DNA of 64,000 bases, from the NCBI GenBank assembly GCA_947179485.1, contig OX359250.1, positions 26,856,654-26,920,653 on the forward strand, read 5' to 3'. The first letter of the stretch is position 1; each line of letters opens with the position of its first letter. Positions 32,059 through 43,895 of the stretch are shown in pieces. Both the position numbers and the translations under genes were made by a program. The stretch comes from Allacma fusca. Lineage: Eukaryota; Arthropoda; Collembola; Symphypleona; Sminthuridae. The notes beneath the pieces are model-generated. The model ran no database searches. It saw only the letters and a list, made by a program, of their open reading frames with translations, and was not told the origin of the DNA.

Positions 32059-34366
32059 ACTCAAATGATCACTATTAAATACATTAATGAATTATTGTAC
32101 AGCTTAGGATTGTAAATAAACGAAAAAACTTTAACAGGCCCGCTCCAAAGACATATTTTTTCTCATATCCTTCCCCTACTAAATATCAATGAATAGTCCC
32201 AGGATCTTATTACAACGACCAGCTTAAACACAAGTGTCCCGTATCACGCCACATACTTAAGTGCGGTAACAAAAAATTAAGCTCTATAAAATTCTAGGTA
32301 TTATTGATAAATATAAGAATGTCAATGTAAATACAGCCTGGAACGATAGCAGGAGAAGCGGGGGGTCTTGAGAAACTTCAGCCCCAGAACATGTCACTCC
32401 TTCGTAAAGACAAGGATCTATTAATAGCCAGAATCATTAAAAATCCTCTCTGTAATCCTTCCAAAGTTCCAATAGCTTAGTCAAATAAATTTTATTAGTT
32501 GTTATCTTGTCATAATTACGTATAATTAGGTTTAGCTACTATGTATGTATACTATAGCAAATACTAAATAGCTACTGTATTACTCATGGAAGTTCAGCTC
32601 TATAGTTAATATGGTGCTGAAATTATATATGCTATGTACATACATGAGAACATGCCCTCGTGAGGATGTTCCATTAGGAGTAAATCCTTTCCCCTAAAGA
32701 TGAATCATAAATATGCACTTCCTCCTAATTGCCTTTTAACTTCAACACTGCGTTCATACATATGTGCTAAACGAAAGTTCTCGTTTATTTCATGTCTGGA
32801 TTTTTCGACACTCAATGTAGCTGTATCTATGTGAATGCGGAAATAAAAATCTTTTATTATAATTCTAAAATTTTTTAAGGATCATGGTAAAAGAGTCAGA
32901 TTTTGCTCCTTCACAGGACTGCTCTTATAGAGAGGCTACATTGAGATATTTGTAGTACTATTGACCTTAAAATATTCCTAGGGAACTATCTAATGTAAAC
33001 ATTTTCTCATAACGTCATTTTTCTCTGATTAGAGTGAGGTTCCATCAGTAGTAAATAAAAACGTAATAGTGAAGTAATTATTTCTTAATTACTATTTTAC
33101 TTAATAACTTAATACTGCCACTCAGTGAGCGACTGTATAGCTTAGGATGCCCCAGGGTTCCCCTTGGAAATAAAAAACCCTCATTATCAGAATTATTTCA
33201 GAATTGCTTCATCAAAAAATAAAGTACATCTACCAAAATAAAATCCTCCTCCATGTTTTACTGTATCCCTCTATTTCAGGGTTAGATTTACCTCCCTGAA
33301 CCATCCAAGGTAAAAAATTTAGGGCCACGGTAAAAAAAAGGAGAAACAGCAACCATCTGAAAAAGGCCCATCTGGGAAAGAGGCCCAAGATTCTTTTTAG
33401 AGGCTTAGGGCCGAGCTAAGAATTATTATATAGATCCACCCCTGTAGGCTATTTTGAGAGTCCCTTTAAAATACTCCCTTTGAAATTATTTCTAAATAAT
33501 AAATACTTAATTATATAATATTTGGTCACCCTAGTAGTCCAACTAAAGTCTGCGGAACGTTATATGGAGTTAAGGTATTGACAAACTATCATTTATTGGT
33601 AAATTAAGCTCTCTGATAAAAATGTAAACAAACTGGATCTCCATCCATTGGAATATTTCCAGCCCAAAATATACATGACGTGAGCTTCGTGTCAAGTTAA
33701 GTTAGATTTTGTGGGACGCTTATCAGCATTGGGAGTGTAACTGCACCTTAACGGACGACATAGAGGGATCCAAGGTATGTGACTATCTGAGAGGCACGTT
33801 ATATGTAGATACGGAAGGCTATACATACGTACGTATGGCTTCCAAACAGTAAATGACATATGGTGTCAATATGTAGAGTTGACTCCATAATAAGAATAAC
33901 TCAAAGCTAAAGCCTGAAGAAGAAAGTTTAAAGCTAATATTAACAGGAAGTTCAACATTGTGATAGTGGGGCTCAATCTGTATTGCTGTATTGTGTGTGA
34001 ACGTGTGGAGTGTCTGTAAAGGTATGATTTTGATTAGGAGACATTAAATTGACTTACAAATAATTATTATTACTAGAATTTATTAGTCAAAATATTTCAA
34101 GTGAAATTAAAACTATGGTGCTATAAAAAGTGGTTCGTGCCAAATTTAAAATCTACGCCAGACATTAAACCACATATTATTTCAAACGAATTCAAAGCTT
34201 GTCATTAACGGGAACTTTTGCCCACTCAGCTGATCTGCTACTACTTTTGCGTATACAAATAATTATAGTCACTTTACTAATTTTAGTCCTAAGGTCACCA
34301 CACTCTGCAGTTGAAGATAAACTTGGACGTATCATTTGACATTCCCCCCGAAAAAAAAAAGTCAAA
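32059..34366. other. Intergenic, 2.3 kb
   Basis: Contains one eroded transposon-like segment (33277-33444). Otherwise AT-rich with no gene recognised. The right end must hold the promoter and 5' UTR of ATG3. Confidence 0.4.
33277..33444. mobile_element. Eroded short DNA-transposon-like element (hAT-like MITE?)
   Basis: Ends read CAGGGTTAGATTTACC and, inverted, CAGGGGTGGATCTATA, a partly matching pair typical of hAT-type MITEs. The inside is rich in GGCCC and GAGGC pieces. No convincing target duplication was found, so the call is weak. Confidence 0.35.
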
Positions 34367-35688
34367 ATGCAAACCGTAATTAATACAGTGAAGGGGACGG
34401 CACTGGGGATCGCAGAAGGGTTGATGCCAGTGTTGAAGGAGTCCAAGTTCCAAGAAACAGGTGTTTTAACTCCGGAAGAATTCATTGCAGCTGGAGACCA
34501 TCTCGTCCATCATTGTCCCTCTTGGAAATGGGCTGCGGGGGATGAGAGCAGAGCTAAATCATACTTACCGAAAGATAAACAATTCCTAATAACTAAGAGG
34601 GTTCCGTGCTACAAAAGGTGCAAGCAGGTGGGGTTCGAGGAATTTGTAGAAATTGTATTGTTGTATTGGGAATTTTGTAATGGGCTTGAATACGGATTTA
34701 GTTCCTGGTTATGTTGAATGGGATTTGAAGTTGTTTTATTTTTTTGGATTTCAGATGGAGTACGATATAGAGCAAGAAAAAGTCCTGGAACCGGACGATG
34801 AAGAAGGTAAACTGAGATGAGATGAAATGAGAGAGTGCCTTTGAGGGTTTAATTGTTGAAGAGGAGATGATGACAAGGGGGATGTAGATCAAGGAATTGA
34901 GTATTAATTGGAGGTTGTTTTATGGGTTTTAAGGTGGATGGGTGGACACTCATCATTTCGAGAGTGCTGCGGATCAGAAAGTTGTTGACATGAGTATGGA
35001 CAATATTCAGGGGGAGAGTGGGCCGGAAGCCAGGACCAGTGCCCAAGAGGATGATGATGACGGGGAGGAGGAAGCGGTGGACATGGATGAGTTCGAAGAG
35101 AGGGGAGGACTACTGGATGAGACGGATGATGCTGTGGTGGACATTAGCAAATTAAAGTTAGATAAAGACGATGGGGCTGATCGGGGTGGGGAAATCGTCC
35201 CTACTCGAACATATGACTTGCACATTACTTATGACAAATATTATCAAACTCCGCGTCTTTGGCTGTTCGGATACGATGAGGTTAGTTACTTTGGAATTGG
35301 TGGATCTTGAATGGGGTCCTTTTAGGTAGAGTATTTGTATTATTGTTGCTTGGTAGTACTGTTTATTCAATGATGTTTTAATTTGAAAGACCTGTTTTTG
35401 TCGTTTCAGAATCGTAAAATTTTATCTGTTGAACAAATGTACGAAGATGTCAGTCAGGATCATGCCAAAAAAACTGTGACCGTTGAAAATCACCCGCATT
35501 TACACGGTGTCTTAGCTGCCTCAGTTCATCCATGTCGTCATGCTGAAGTCATGAAGAAAATTATTCAAACAGTAACTGACGGAGGAAAGGAATTGGGAGT
35601 TTTTATGTATCTTATCATCTTTCTTAAGTTTGTCCAAGCCGTTATTCCGACTATTGAATATGACTACACTCAAAACTTTGCTATGTAA
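34367..35688 (+). CDS. ATG3: ATG3, E2-like enzyme for LC3/GABARAP lipidation
   Basis: Four exons: 34367-34627, 34755-34806, 34934-35280 and 35410-35688, giving 312 residues (human 314). ATG3 takes activated ATG8-family proteins from ATG7 and joins them to phosphatidylethanolamine during autophagosome growth. The N-terminus ([19 protein letters not shown]) is the membrane-sensing amphipathic helix. [19 protein letters not shown] and VPCYKRCKQ are hallmark blocks. The acidic flexible region ([18 protein letters not shown]) contacts ATG7 and ATG12 in other species. The E2 fold follows ([20 protein letters not shown]), with the catalytic Cys in [14 protein letters not shown] (about residue 262), and the conserved end [14 protein letters not shown]. 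All key residues are present. Convergent with FIS1. Confidence 0.97.
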
Positions 35689-36359
35689 TGACAGCTTCTT
35701 TCGCTTGTCACTCATTTTTCTGATACAGCTCAAGGCAAATGTTTTGCGTGACAATTTTGTACTATTATACATCTACCTGCCATAATTGATAACAGTTTGC
35801 AATTTCCAACGCAATATCTGAGGATAATAATCATATTTACCGGTACGACATTTCACGCTTAATAAATGACGTCAAACATATTATTTTAAGCTTCCTTTCA
35901 TCAAGTTAGATAATAAAAATTGAGTTGATTTTGATTAAAAATAACGTGTACGCATGCCCACTTTAATGGAGTAAAAAATAAAGCATGCTCATCATATTTT
36001 GGTATAGAATCAATGCTTTTATTAAAAACTTTAAGATTTGCACACTGATCCTACTAAATCGTCTTGATTACATCAAATATCACTGTACAAGAATACTTTG
36101 ACTCGATGCAACATTGATACGATCTATCACACAAATTAAACTTGCAATTCAGATTAAACATTTTTTAGGTAAATATTACTCCATTAATTACCAACAAGTT
36201 TCTTTTAACACAATTATTAATACTACAGTAATCCACCAGTATGATGAAGCAAAGTTTCGACATGCGTAATGCAATTTGTAATCGTTATACCAAGCTGAAT
36301 ACGAACGACGCCGTGTTTTGCAGTGACCTTTTACTGAAAGGCTTCAAATAGAAAATATT
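35689..36359. other. 3' UTR/convergent terminator region of ATG3 and FIS1
   Basis: Tail-to-tail spacer of 671 bp. An AATAAA near 35860 suits ATG3. No gene seen. Confidence 0.5.
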
Positions 36360-38007
36360 TTATTTTTTCAACAGCGCCATTCCAAGACCTACAAGTCCAC
36401 CCGCAACTAATATGCCAGCACCAGCAATTGCAGCTCCCTTGACCGCGTCTATGACAGAAATAACAATAATAAAATGTTGATTGAAATTCATATTCCTTAA
36501 TTCTGGATGAAGGATAAACGATAAACTTTACAGAGAGTGGCTTACCGGATCCCCTGTTCTTTTCTATTATTTTCTCTAATTCTTGCGCTTGCCGGTTTCC
36601 TGGCTCTTGCTAATAATCGAAATAAATTTTGAAATTAGAATCACCATAATCGTAAAATCACCAAAGAGGTTGTAAATGTATTAAATGAGATGTGAATGAT
36701 TTCGTACATCCCATTAATTCAATAAAATAGCAACAAATAGCTATACAAATATATCATACGTACGATCGATACATGAACAGTGTACCATTTTGCAAAATAT
36801 GTACTTTCCAAAGACAAGTTTGTACAGAGCACTGATTTACTTGATCTAATTACACGCACTCCCCATATCAATAAAACGTAAGTACTTTTTTTTATCAGGA
36901 TGGCATGGATACCGGTTTTAACAAAACCCGGTATCCATGGCCATCGGAAAACACTGTCTTAAAAATATTTTTAATTGCATATAATCAGTAAGCCTAAGTG
37001 TAAAAAAAGAAATCCACAAAACTTAGCACCGAATTAAGCTTTTAAGTACTTCAAACAGTTTTACTACGAAACCTCCAGACAAGTTTCAAAACTATTTTCC
37101 ACAGTAAAACTCACCCTTAAAAGAGTCCTGATGGATTTAAGTGCCGGCTCATAGTCCTTAAGTCGAGCATGTGCCACGGCTAGATAATACAAATAATCTC
37201 TGGGGCTAGACGTATCCCGGTTCTTTTCCGAGGCTGAAAAGAAACCAAACGCATCATTCATAGCAAAACTAATCTCATCCATCATATGACTTGAAACGAC
37301 ATTTTTATGCCTACTTTATAAATCCAAATCAAATAAAAGTATAATTTCCCTCAACATACCGGCTAACAAACCCTGCAAAAGTCCTATCCCGCGTCTCACA
37401 TCTGTATTTAATCTTGACCGCACCTACAAGATTAAACAAAAGTTCACAGATTAAATCAATACTAATAACATATACTTTCCCAATTAAATCCACGACACAC
37501 ACAGTCCCTTCCATCTTTGCCAGTCCATGACTTGCCCTACAAATTCTAACCGATGACTCATCCCATTCACATCATTCTCCAAAACGTTCTATTGACGTCT
37601 TATCGATTGGCACTCGTCAGCTTTGGCTTGCTCAGAAATTAAATAATAAAATGTATGAAAATAATTCCAAATTAAATTGAATTAATTAAAGCTAACATTT
37701 TACTTCTAGCAATATGTACTATACATTTTACTTACAGCACCTATCAAATACATATAAACAGTTTCTTACCAAACACCATGCATATTGGAATGTCGTATCA
37801 TCTGACACTTTGCCTCCGTTGGCTTTCTCCTCATTATAATTTTTTTCGAATTCCTGCAATACAATTTACAATTAAATATTACACTAAAATTATTTTAATA
37901 CTTCAAGCTATCACGTACTCCATTATTAGACTTCACAAGAAAAATGTAACTTCACTTACCAGTAAATATTCCTCGGAGACGTAATCAGTCAATGCATCCG
38001 CAGCCAT
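36360..38007 (-). CDS. FIS1: FIS1, mitochondrial fission adaptor
   Basis: Six exons: 37960-38007, 37770-37853, 37360-37423, 37115-37233, 36546-36609 and 36360-36448, giving 155 residues (human 152). FIS1 is a tail-anchored protein of the outer mitochondrial and peroxisomal membranes that recruits fission or mitophagy factors. The TPR-like helical bundle is well kept: FEKNYNEEKANGGKVSDDTT then FQYAWCLVRSRLNTDVRRGI; RDYLYYLAVAHARLKDYEPA then LKSIRTLLR. The EPGNRQAQELEKIIEK helix follows. The C-terminal anchor is a Gly/Ala/Leu-rich membrane segment ending in a LLKK basic tail. Divergent from CWC15. Confidence 0.95.
36902..36942. repeat. 41-bp hairpin in FIS1 intron 4
   Basis: GGCATGGATACCGGTTTT is followed after a short loop by its near-complete inverted copy ending TATCCATGGCC. 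Arms are about 18-20 bp with two one-base bulges. It may be the remnant of a MITE or a chance hairpin. Confidence 0.6.
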
Positions 38008-38308
38008 TTTAACTGGAGGTTTGAATCTCGCGCTGAGGACTCCCAAATGACTTCGACTAACGAACGTGTTGCGGTCACTTGAATTCAGAGTTTCAGTCTT
38101 GGCTGGGGGCTGAACAAACTGTGATTCGGGAAGGGGTCGTGGTTAAACAATTGAACTAATAGTGAGGTTTACAAAATTCCGAGATCTAAAATAATTCACG
38201 GAAACTATACAAAAAAGTTTTAAATTATAAATTTGAGCCAGTTATCATTTATTAAGTGACAGTGTTCGTGGTTGAATTAATATCTTTTGAGCGGAATAAT
38301 ATTCCAAG
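38008..38308. promoter_or_regulatory. Divergent promoter region of FIS1 and CWC15
   Basis: 301 bp between two opposed start codons. No TATA box is obvious on either side. Likely a shared bidirectional promoter (inference). Confidence 0.5.
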
Positions 38309-39752
38309 ATGACTACTGCTGCAAGACCCACTTTTGATCCAGCGAAAGGTGGTGGTGGTCGGGGGGAAAAGGATTTAAGTGCAATAACAAGACAATATTC
38401 CTCAAGAGATTTACCTGCCCATACAAAGCTTAAATATCGGTAAGTATAAATTTAGGGTTGAGTGGTGAATTACAAAAGAATGTTTTGTTTATGTATATAC
38501 GTTACTGGTAGACTGTCGTTTCGGGAAAGGAAGATATTACTGAAATAATATGGGAAGATAACTTAATGTGTACAGTAATCCGACGTGTTTATTTTGAGTA
38601 GAGATTGACGTCATTGTTTCTTACATTTGTCTGATGAAATTTCAGAGAGTCTGGACAAGGAACCGTTGATGAGCACAAAAATAAGGACTACCGACGTGAA
38701 TTGGAAGACCGTGAAAGAACTGTACGAAGAGAGAAGGATAAAGTACGTAAATAAATACTTTGGGGGAAACTTGTATTTGTTGATGGAATTTTGTTGTGTA
38801 GAACGTAGAAGGAGGGATTGGGTCGGAGGAAATGGTTTAGTCTGAGGTTGGATAGTATAGTAGCAAGTGATTTATTTAACTTGTTATAGTTTTTCTCGAC
38901 GTTCCTGTTACTAAGTCACTTGCAATGACTCATTCAACTGACGTCACTGGAGTGTATTTAAGATGTGATGAAATATAATGGTGAATGTAGATGAGAATAA
39001 TATTGTGGAATTGGAATCCGTGGTGTAAATATATGCATTTCGGTTGGAGTTGGAAGGGATGTAATTAGGGGTTTGATGGAATTTTTTACTGGTGGTATGT
39101 TGGGGTAGTTACTGAATTTAACGTTAAATTTAGGTGGGAGGGATGTTCTTTAGAGTTAATTTGATCATGTGATGCTAAAAATTATTTTAATTTTCGATTA
39201 AAGGAGTCATCTAAGAGTCGGCCGGAGCCGTCAGAAAGCCAAAAGGCAATTCAGCCACCGCCTTCCAAGAAGTCTAGGGTTGATCCCGCCAATCTTGACG
39301 CTGATGATCCTTTGGATGATTCGGATGTGGAAGGAGATGGTGATGATACTTCTGACGATGAAGATGATACTGCTGCTTTGATGGCGGAACTTCAACGGAT
39401 TAAGAAAGAGAGGGCAGCGGACCAGGCTAGAAAAGAGGCTGAAAAACGGGCAGAAGAAGAGCGAATCAGAGCTGAGAATATTTTGTCTGGAAATCCCCTG
39501 CTTAATAATGCGGGACCATCGAGTGTCAAAGCTGATTTGAAGGTGAGATGTGTGATGCGTAATGTGATCAAATGTAAAATACTTGTTATTAACACGGTGT
39601 ACTGAATATTTTAGGTGAAACGACGTTGGGATGAAGATGTCGTCTTTAAAAATTGCGCCAGAGCCGAAAGTTCGGATAAAAACAAAGGATTTATTAATGA
39701 CTGCTTGCGCTCTGATTTCCATCGCAAATTTATGGAAAAATACATTAAATAG
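38309..39752 (+). CDS. CWC15: CWC15, spliceosome component
   Basis: Four exons: 38309-38439, 38646-38742, 39204-39542 and 39615-39752, giving 234 residues (human 229). CWC15 belongs to the Prp19-associated group of the activated spliceosome, in the nucleus. The start [15 protein letters not shown] is almost the same as in vertebrates. [16 protein letters not shown] and [18 protein letters not shown] follow. Then comes a Lys/Pro linker with the [19 protein letters not shown] block, an acidic region, a coiled helix ([18 protein letters not shown]) and the hallmark [12 protein letters not shown]. It ends [16 protein letters not shown], then FMEKYIK. No defects seen. An AATAAA lies near 39935. 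Confidence 0.97.
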
Positions 39753-39913
39753 GTGCGGATCAAGATTTTCCTGTTTTTCTGAAGATGTTCTAATGGTTGC
39801 GAGTGATACAAGCAGCTGTATAAGCTTTTTGGATGTCAAGAGTACTAAATTGTTTGTTCGCTGCATGAATCATCGTTTGTTTTGTACAAAGTGTATATAT
39901 ATCTATTTAGGTT

Positions 39914-40441
39914 CTGATTTTCGTAATGTTTTCCAATAAAAATTTGACGCCTTTTCTCAAGTTATTCAGTTACAAAGGTCTGTTAACTGTGTGAATATTT
40001 TGTTCTCTTCGAGGAGTTAATTTTTTTCGCGAGTTCATTAGATGTTCTTCCCAAGTATATTACTAAAGTGCAGATTATCACTTGGTCATTGTTGTTCGCT
40101 ATGGGTATCGAATTCAAAATGAATCTACCATCAGTACCGTCACATTTTAAGTATTGCATGGAGCTGTACGTACTCACGACTCGCGGCCGCCACAACATCA
40201 AGTATGTTATTCAATATTTTTAAAATATACTGCATTTCTCTAAAATTGTTATGTTCCTCTCATTACTAGTAATGAAATAAATTTTTAAGGAAAAATAGTG
40301 CAAAAATACAAACTTGGGACAGACAAGCGTTTACTACTTTAATAATAGCGAGCAGTTCAATCTTAATAAGACTTTAGAATATGCTTCACACGATTATCAT
40401 ATCAATGAAATAAAATGGTATCAATTAGCCTATCAATTCGT
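39914..40441. repeat. Duplicated copy of the IFT80 3' end and flank (copy A)
   Basis: Matches 43508-43895, most tightly over GGAAAAATAGTGCAAAAATA and the roughly 160 bp that follow (about 40280-40440 against 43742-43893). It carries an extra segment of about 150 bp (near 40088-40235) missing from copy B. It includes the last few codons of IFT80, now degenerate, and sits just 3' of the orphan gene at 40545-41261. Confidence 0.8.
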
Positions 40442-40544
40442 TTTACAATTTTCGTCAAAACATATACCCGAAAATTAAAAAAACGCCATAAACATTTATA
40501 ATTAAAAGTCATTACTCCATGAATTCATTTGAACATTTGGAGCA

Positions 40545-41261
40545 CTAGCGGTGGTGTTTAACGTTTGACTGTTTTTTGGCCTGGCTGGAGTTGGTGCTGG
40601 TTGGTTGGGATTTATTCGACGGGGGCTTAGCCTGGTTGCTCTTCTGTTTACTGCCTCTCGAAGTTTGACTATTCATGTGACTGCCTTTCGAACCTTGACT
40701 ATTTGTGTGACTGCCTTTCGAAGCTTGGCTATTTCTGTGATTGACTTTCGGAGCTTGACTTTGTACCGGAACCGTCGTATTTTTCCGACTTTGGTTGCTT
40801 CTATCAGGAGATCTCTGAAATTGCTGGTGACCTGGTGTGTTCTGGGATGGCTGTGTGTAGACTGGGGCTGCCTGAGGACGTTGACCTGTCACGGTAGGTC
40901 TGCTTCTATATTGTGATGTATAGGATGGAGCTGGTGTAGTCTTGTGCTCGTTGCCCTTAACAAAAACGCGACGCTTACGCTTTTTGCAACAAGAAAACAT
41001 GCCCGTCATTATACTCTGACTTTTTGGCTGTTGTCTCTGGGGTCTACGGTTAGTGGTTACTGAATCTGAAGATTCTGAAGATGATGGCGTCCAGTCCGTG
41101 TCTCTCTTTCTGGGAGGTCCTTTTTTTTTCTTTTTTTTTAAACACCCAAATATTTTAAGCCATATATTTTTCTTTTTCCCTTTTCTTCTCTTGTCGGGTT
41201 TGTTCGAGTTTCTGTTCATTGGTTGACTAGTATTACTCGATCTTCTTACAATTGACGACAT
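40545..41261 (-). CDS. Orphan polybasic, Ser/Gln-rich protein
   Basis: One uninterrupted frame of 238 codons, long for this AT-rich DNA and with a strongly biased composition. Residues about 20-55 are Lys/Arg-rich with two Cys-plus-polybasic motifs in the protein, IFGCLKKKKKKG and later MFSCCKKRKRR. Such motifs resemble palmitoylated, lipid-binding membrane anchors (inference). The rest is low-complexity Ser, Gln, Pro and Asn. It includes about three and a half tandem 10-residue units of the form NSQASKGSHT, encoded by a 30-bp DNA repeat at 40651-40760. No known domain, signal peptide or membrane helix. No intron was seen, so it could also be one exon of a longer gene. It may be a young lineage-specific gene. 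Confidence 0.5.
   Translation of the reverse strand: MSSIVRRSSNTSQPMNRNSNKPDKRRKGKKKNIWLKIFGCLKKKKKKGPPRKRDTDWTPSSSESSDSVTTNRRPQRQQPKSQSIMTGMFSCCKKRKRRVFVKGNEHKTTPAPSYTSQYRSRPTVTGQRPQAAPVYTQPSQNTPGHQQFQRSPDRSNQSRKNTTVPVQSQAPKVNHRNSQASKGSHTNSQGSKGSHMNSQTSRGSKQKSNQAKPPSNKSQPTSTNSSQAKKQSNVKHHR
40651..40760. repeat. 30-bp minisatellite inside the orphan gene
   Basis: Units start at 40651, 40681, 40711 and 40741 (partial), with the core CTGCCTTTCGAAGCTTGACT. The 30-bp period keeps the frame and gives 10-residue protein repeats. Confidence 0.85.
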
Positions 41262-43507
41262 TTTCTGTCGGGGCCCTTCCTTCGACCAAGAAACGGCTAA
41301 TAAACCTACATACTGTCAATCGAATAAACCAATAGTTTTCTCTTCCAGATGAGTAGTTGTAGCCACCTTGACAGCACAATTATTACAACGGATTTTTTAG
41401 GTGACATATTCGGGAGCCATCACATCCGTCGGGTGATGGGTCAGCCAGGAATGTGCTGCAACACTTTGCTTTACAAATTATAAACCGCACACTGAACTAT
41501 CACATAATTTTCATTTTAGAGCACGAGGCGAAGGCACTGGTTTCTGATCCTTCCTGACTTTGAGTCTTCGCTTAAGCCTTTTTAATTTTTAATATTTCCT
41601 TCCAACATCCTCAAGTCCTTATCCTCGTACACCTGCTTTTATTTAACGTACAAAAACTTCACATTTTGTGTACTGCAAAACTCCAATAAAATATTCTACT
41701 CCAATATTGTCTAAAATTAACCTCAGTGTTCCGATTTTCATTTTCTGGTTTTATAGGTATTCTTGTATATCCACTCGTTCCACTCAAATAAAGATTTGCA
41801 TTTTGTAGACTTGCATACAATTTTTCTAGAGAAATTGAAACATATAGCAAGAGCCAATGACAAGGCCAAGAGTAAAGAAGTAAAAAATTGGGAACGTTGT
41901 ATATGCAATCCATGGAATTACGACTACTTATACTATTTGCAGTAAAAATCCGGACCAAACACAAAATATACATGGGCATCTTCACTCTGCACTGAATCTG
42001 ATTGTGAGTCGTCAAACGTCCAATTTAATAAAAAAAATTATAGCATGCTAAGAATATATTTTTGTTGGATAATAAAAATTTATTGTATAATAAATTGTAA
42101 TATAAGGAATAATTTATTTATTCCTTATAATTAAAATTATTAACTTTTATACACCTATATTATTGGGTGATGCTAAAATTATTATTCTTTTAGATCATTT
42201 AATGTTATTTCATTTATTAAAAAAAGCATCCTCGTAAAAAAATTCAATTTTTAGCAACCAAGAGTAGGTACGGTAACAGCCACAGAAATTAAGTTCCATA
42301 ACCCATGACCCATCATGACTTCATGACAAGACAACATTTATGACCATCAAGAGCCAAAAGATGTAGTATATCAGCCAAAATTAGGCCAACAGAGGTAAAA
42401 AAATATCCAACATACGGAACGCAAAAGTTTGATAATTCTGCAAGTAATAATAAATTATTGATTTACCTAAATGAAATTACTGAAATACATTTTCCAAAAT
42501 AATCCTGTCGACAGACCTGAAAGTCAAATAAATGTTCGAATATAACATATATAACCCTCGATTTATCCTACAAATTAATTAAGTATTTCATGCATATTTT
42601 CGCAGTTTGATCAATAATTGAAATCTTTATAATTTACTTCATTAATTTTCCATAAAATGAACATTTATTATGTACTATCTCTCTACAAGAACACTAAAAT
42701 TTGACTTAAAATGAGATGCTGTGGTAAAGATAAAAATAAGGATTATATTTAATGGGATAAGTTCACGCGCTTTTACCCCTGTAGAGAAAATGCTCTTAAA
42801 AGGGGACTCTTACGGTGATTGACATACTGTACGTATGTACACCAATCCCTGCCACTTCTGGAAATCTCAATGTTACTGTTCCCATGAGTTTGTACAGGGT
42901 ACATTGCTCAGGGGACGCTGTAAAAGTGTCACAAAACATTAAGTACCCTTTCACTTTTTCCTCTCAAGGTTACGATAGCCTGTACCTTGGAAGTTTCAGT
43001 TTACGGTTTCATGTGGAGCCTGTGGATCGTTCCTATTAAAGACTATACGTATTTCAGTGCAACGTTCGAAACGTTTAGTTGACCCTACCAAAGAAGTGGA
43101 AAGGCTAGGAACAGGACCCCTCTGAAGTTGTTGTACTACCAGAAGTCACCAAGAAGCTGTTTTATTCGTCGAGGGTATCATCAGTGTGTACTTCAAGTTG
43201 CAATCCTCCGAATATTTTTTAAAATCGTTTTTATCTTTTGTTGTCCCTTTTGTGCTGTATTAAGAATTATTATTAAGCTAATGGTATCCAAAAAAAAAAT
43301 CAATGGCGAGTTTCAAAAATGTTCAAAAAAGTTTCCCAAAAATATGGAATCTAATAATTTGGGAGCTGCGCATTTATTTAGTCCAGTGAGTGAAATGATT
43401 CGCAAAATTTAGGTTAAAATTTAAAATCTTGAATGACTTAAAGGTTATTCGAATTTGCCACTAACCCATTGTGATAAAAATATAAGTTCGAGAATAATCT
43501 CCGTGAT
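41262..43507. other. Intergenic, 2.2 kb, very AT-rich
   Basis: The left end holds the likely promoter of the orphan gene. A perfect hairpin lies at 42101-42129 (12-bp arms TATAAGGAATAA, 5-bp loop). No other gene or element recognised. Confidence 0.4.
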
Positions 43508-43895
43508 TATCATAATATTTTCCAGTAAAGATGGGGTACCCTTTCTAAAGTTACTCAGTTACAGTGGTCAATTAACTGATTAAATATTTTGTCGTCTTTG
43601 TGAAGTTAATGTTTTACGGGAGTTCATTGGCTGTTCTTCGGAAGTATGTTACCAAACGTTCAGATTATCTCCTGATAATTATTCTCTTTTCTCTAAAATT
43701 GTTACAGTCCTCTCATTATACAAGTGATAGAATAAACGTGTAAGGAAAAATAGTGCAAAAATACAAACTTGGGACAGACAAACGTTTACTACTTTAATAA
43801 TAGCGAGCAGTTCAATCTAAATAAGACTTTAGAATATGTTTCAAACGATTATCATATCAATGAAATAAAATGGTATCAATTAGTCTATCAATTCT
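43508..43895. repeat. IFT80 3' end and flank (copy B of the duplication)
   Basis: The original setting of the duplicated segment, because it ends inside the last codons of the intact IFT80 gene (stop at 43880-43882). See 39914-40441. Confidence 0.8.

Noticed and set aside
33277-33444. Perfect 8-bp target duplication for the small hAT-like element
   Set aside because: Flanks (CTCTATTT and TAGGCTAT) do not match, so only a low-confidence remnant is reported.
41659-42015. 118-codon minus-strand open frame
   Set aside because: AT-driven composition, no recognisable motif, not supported by neighbours.
43128-43412. 94-codon plus-strand open frame upstream of the IFT80 tail
   Set aside because: No domain or conserved pattern, ends in AT-rich sequence; looks like chance.
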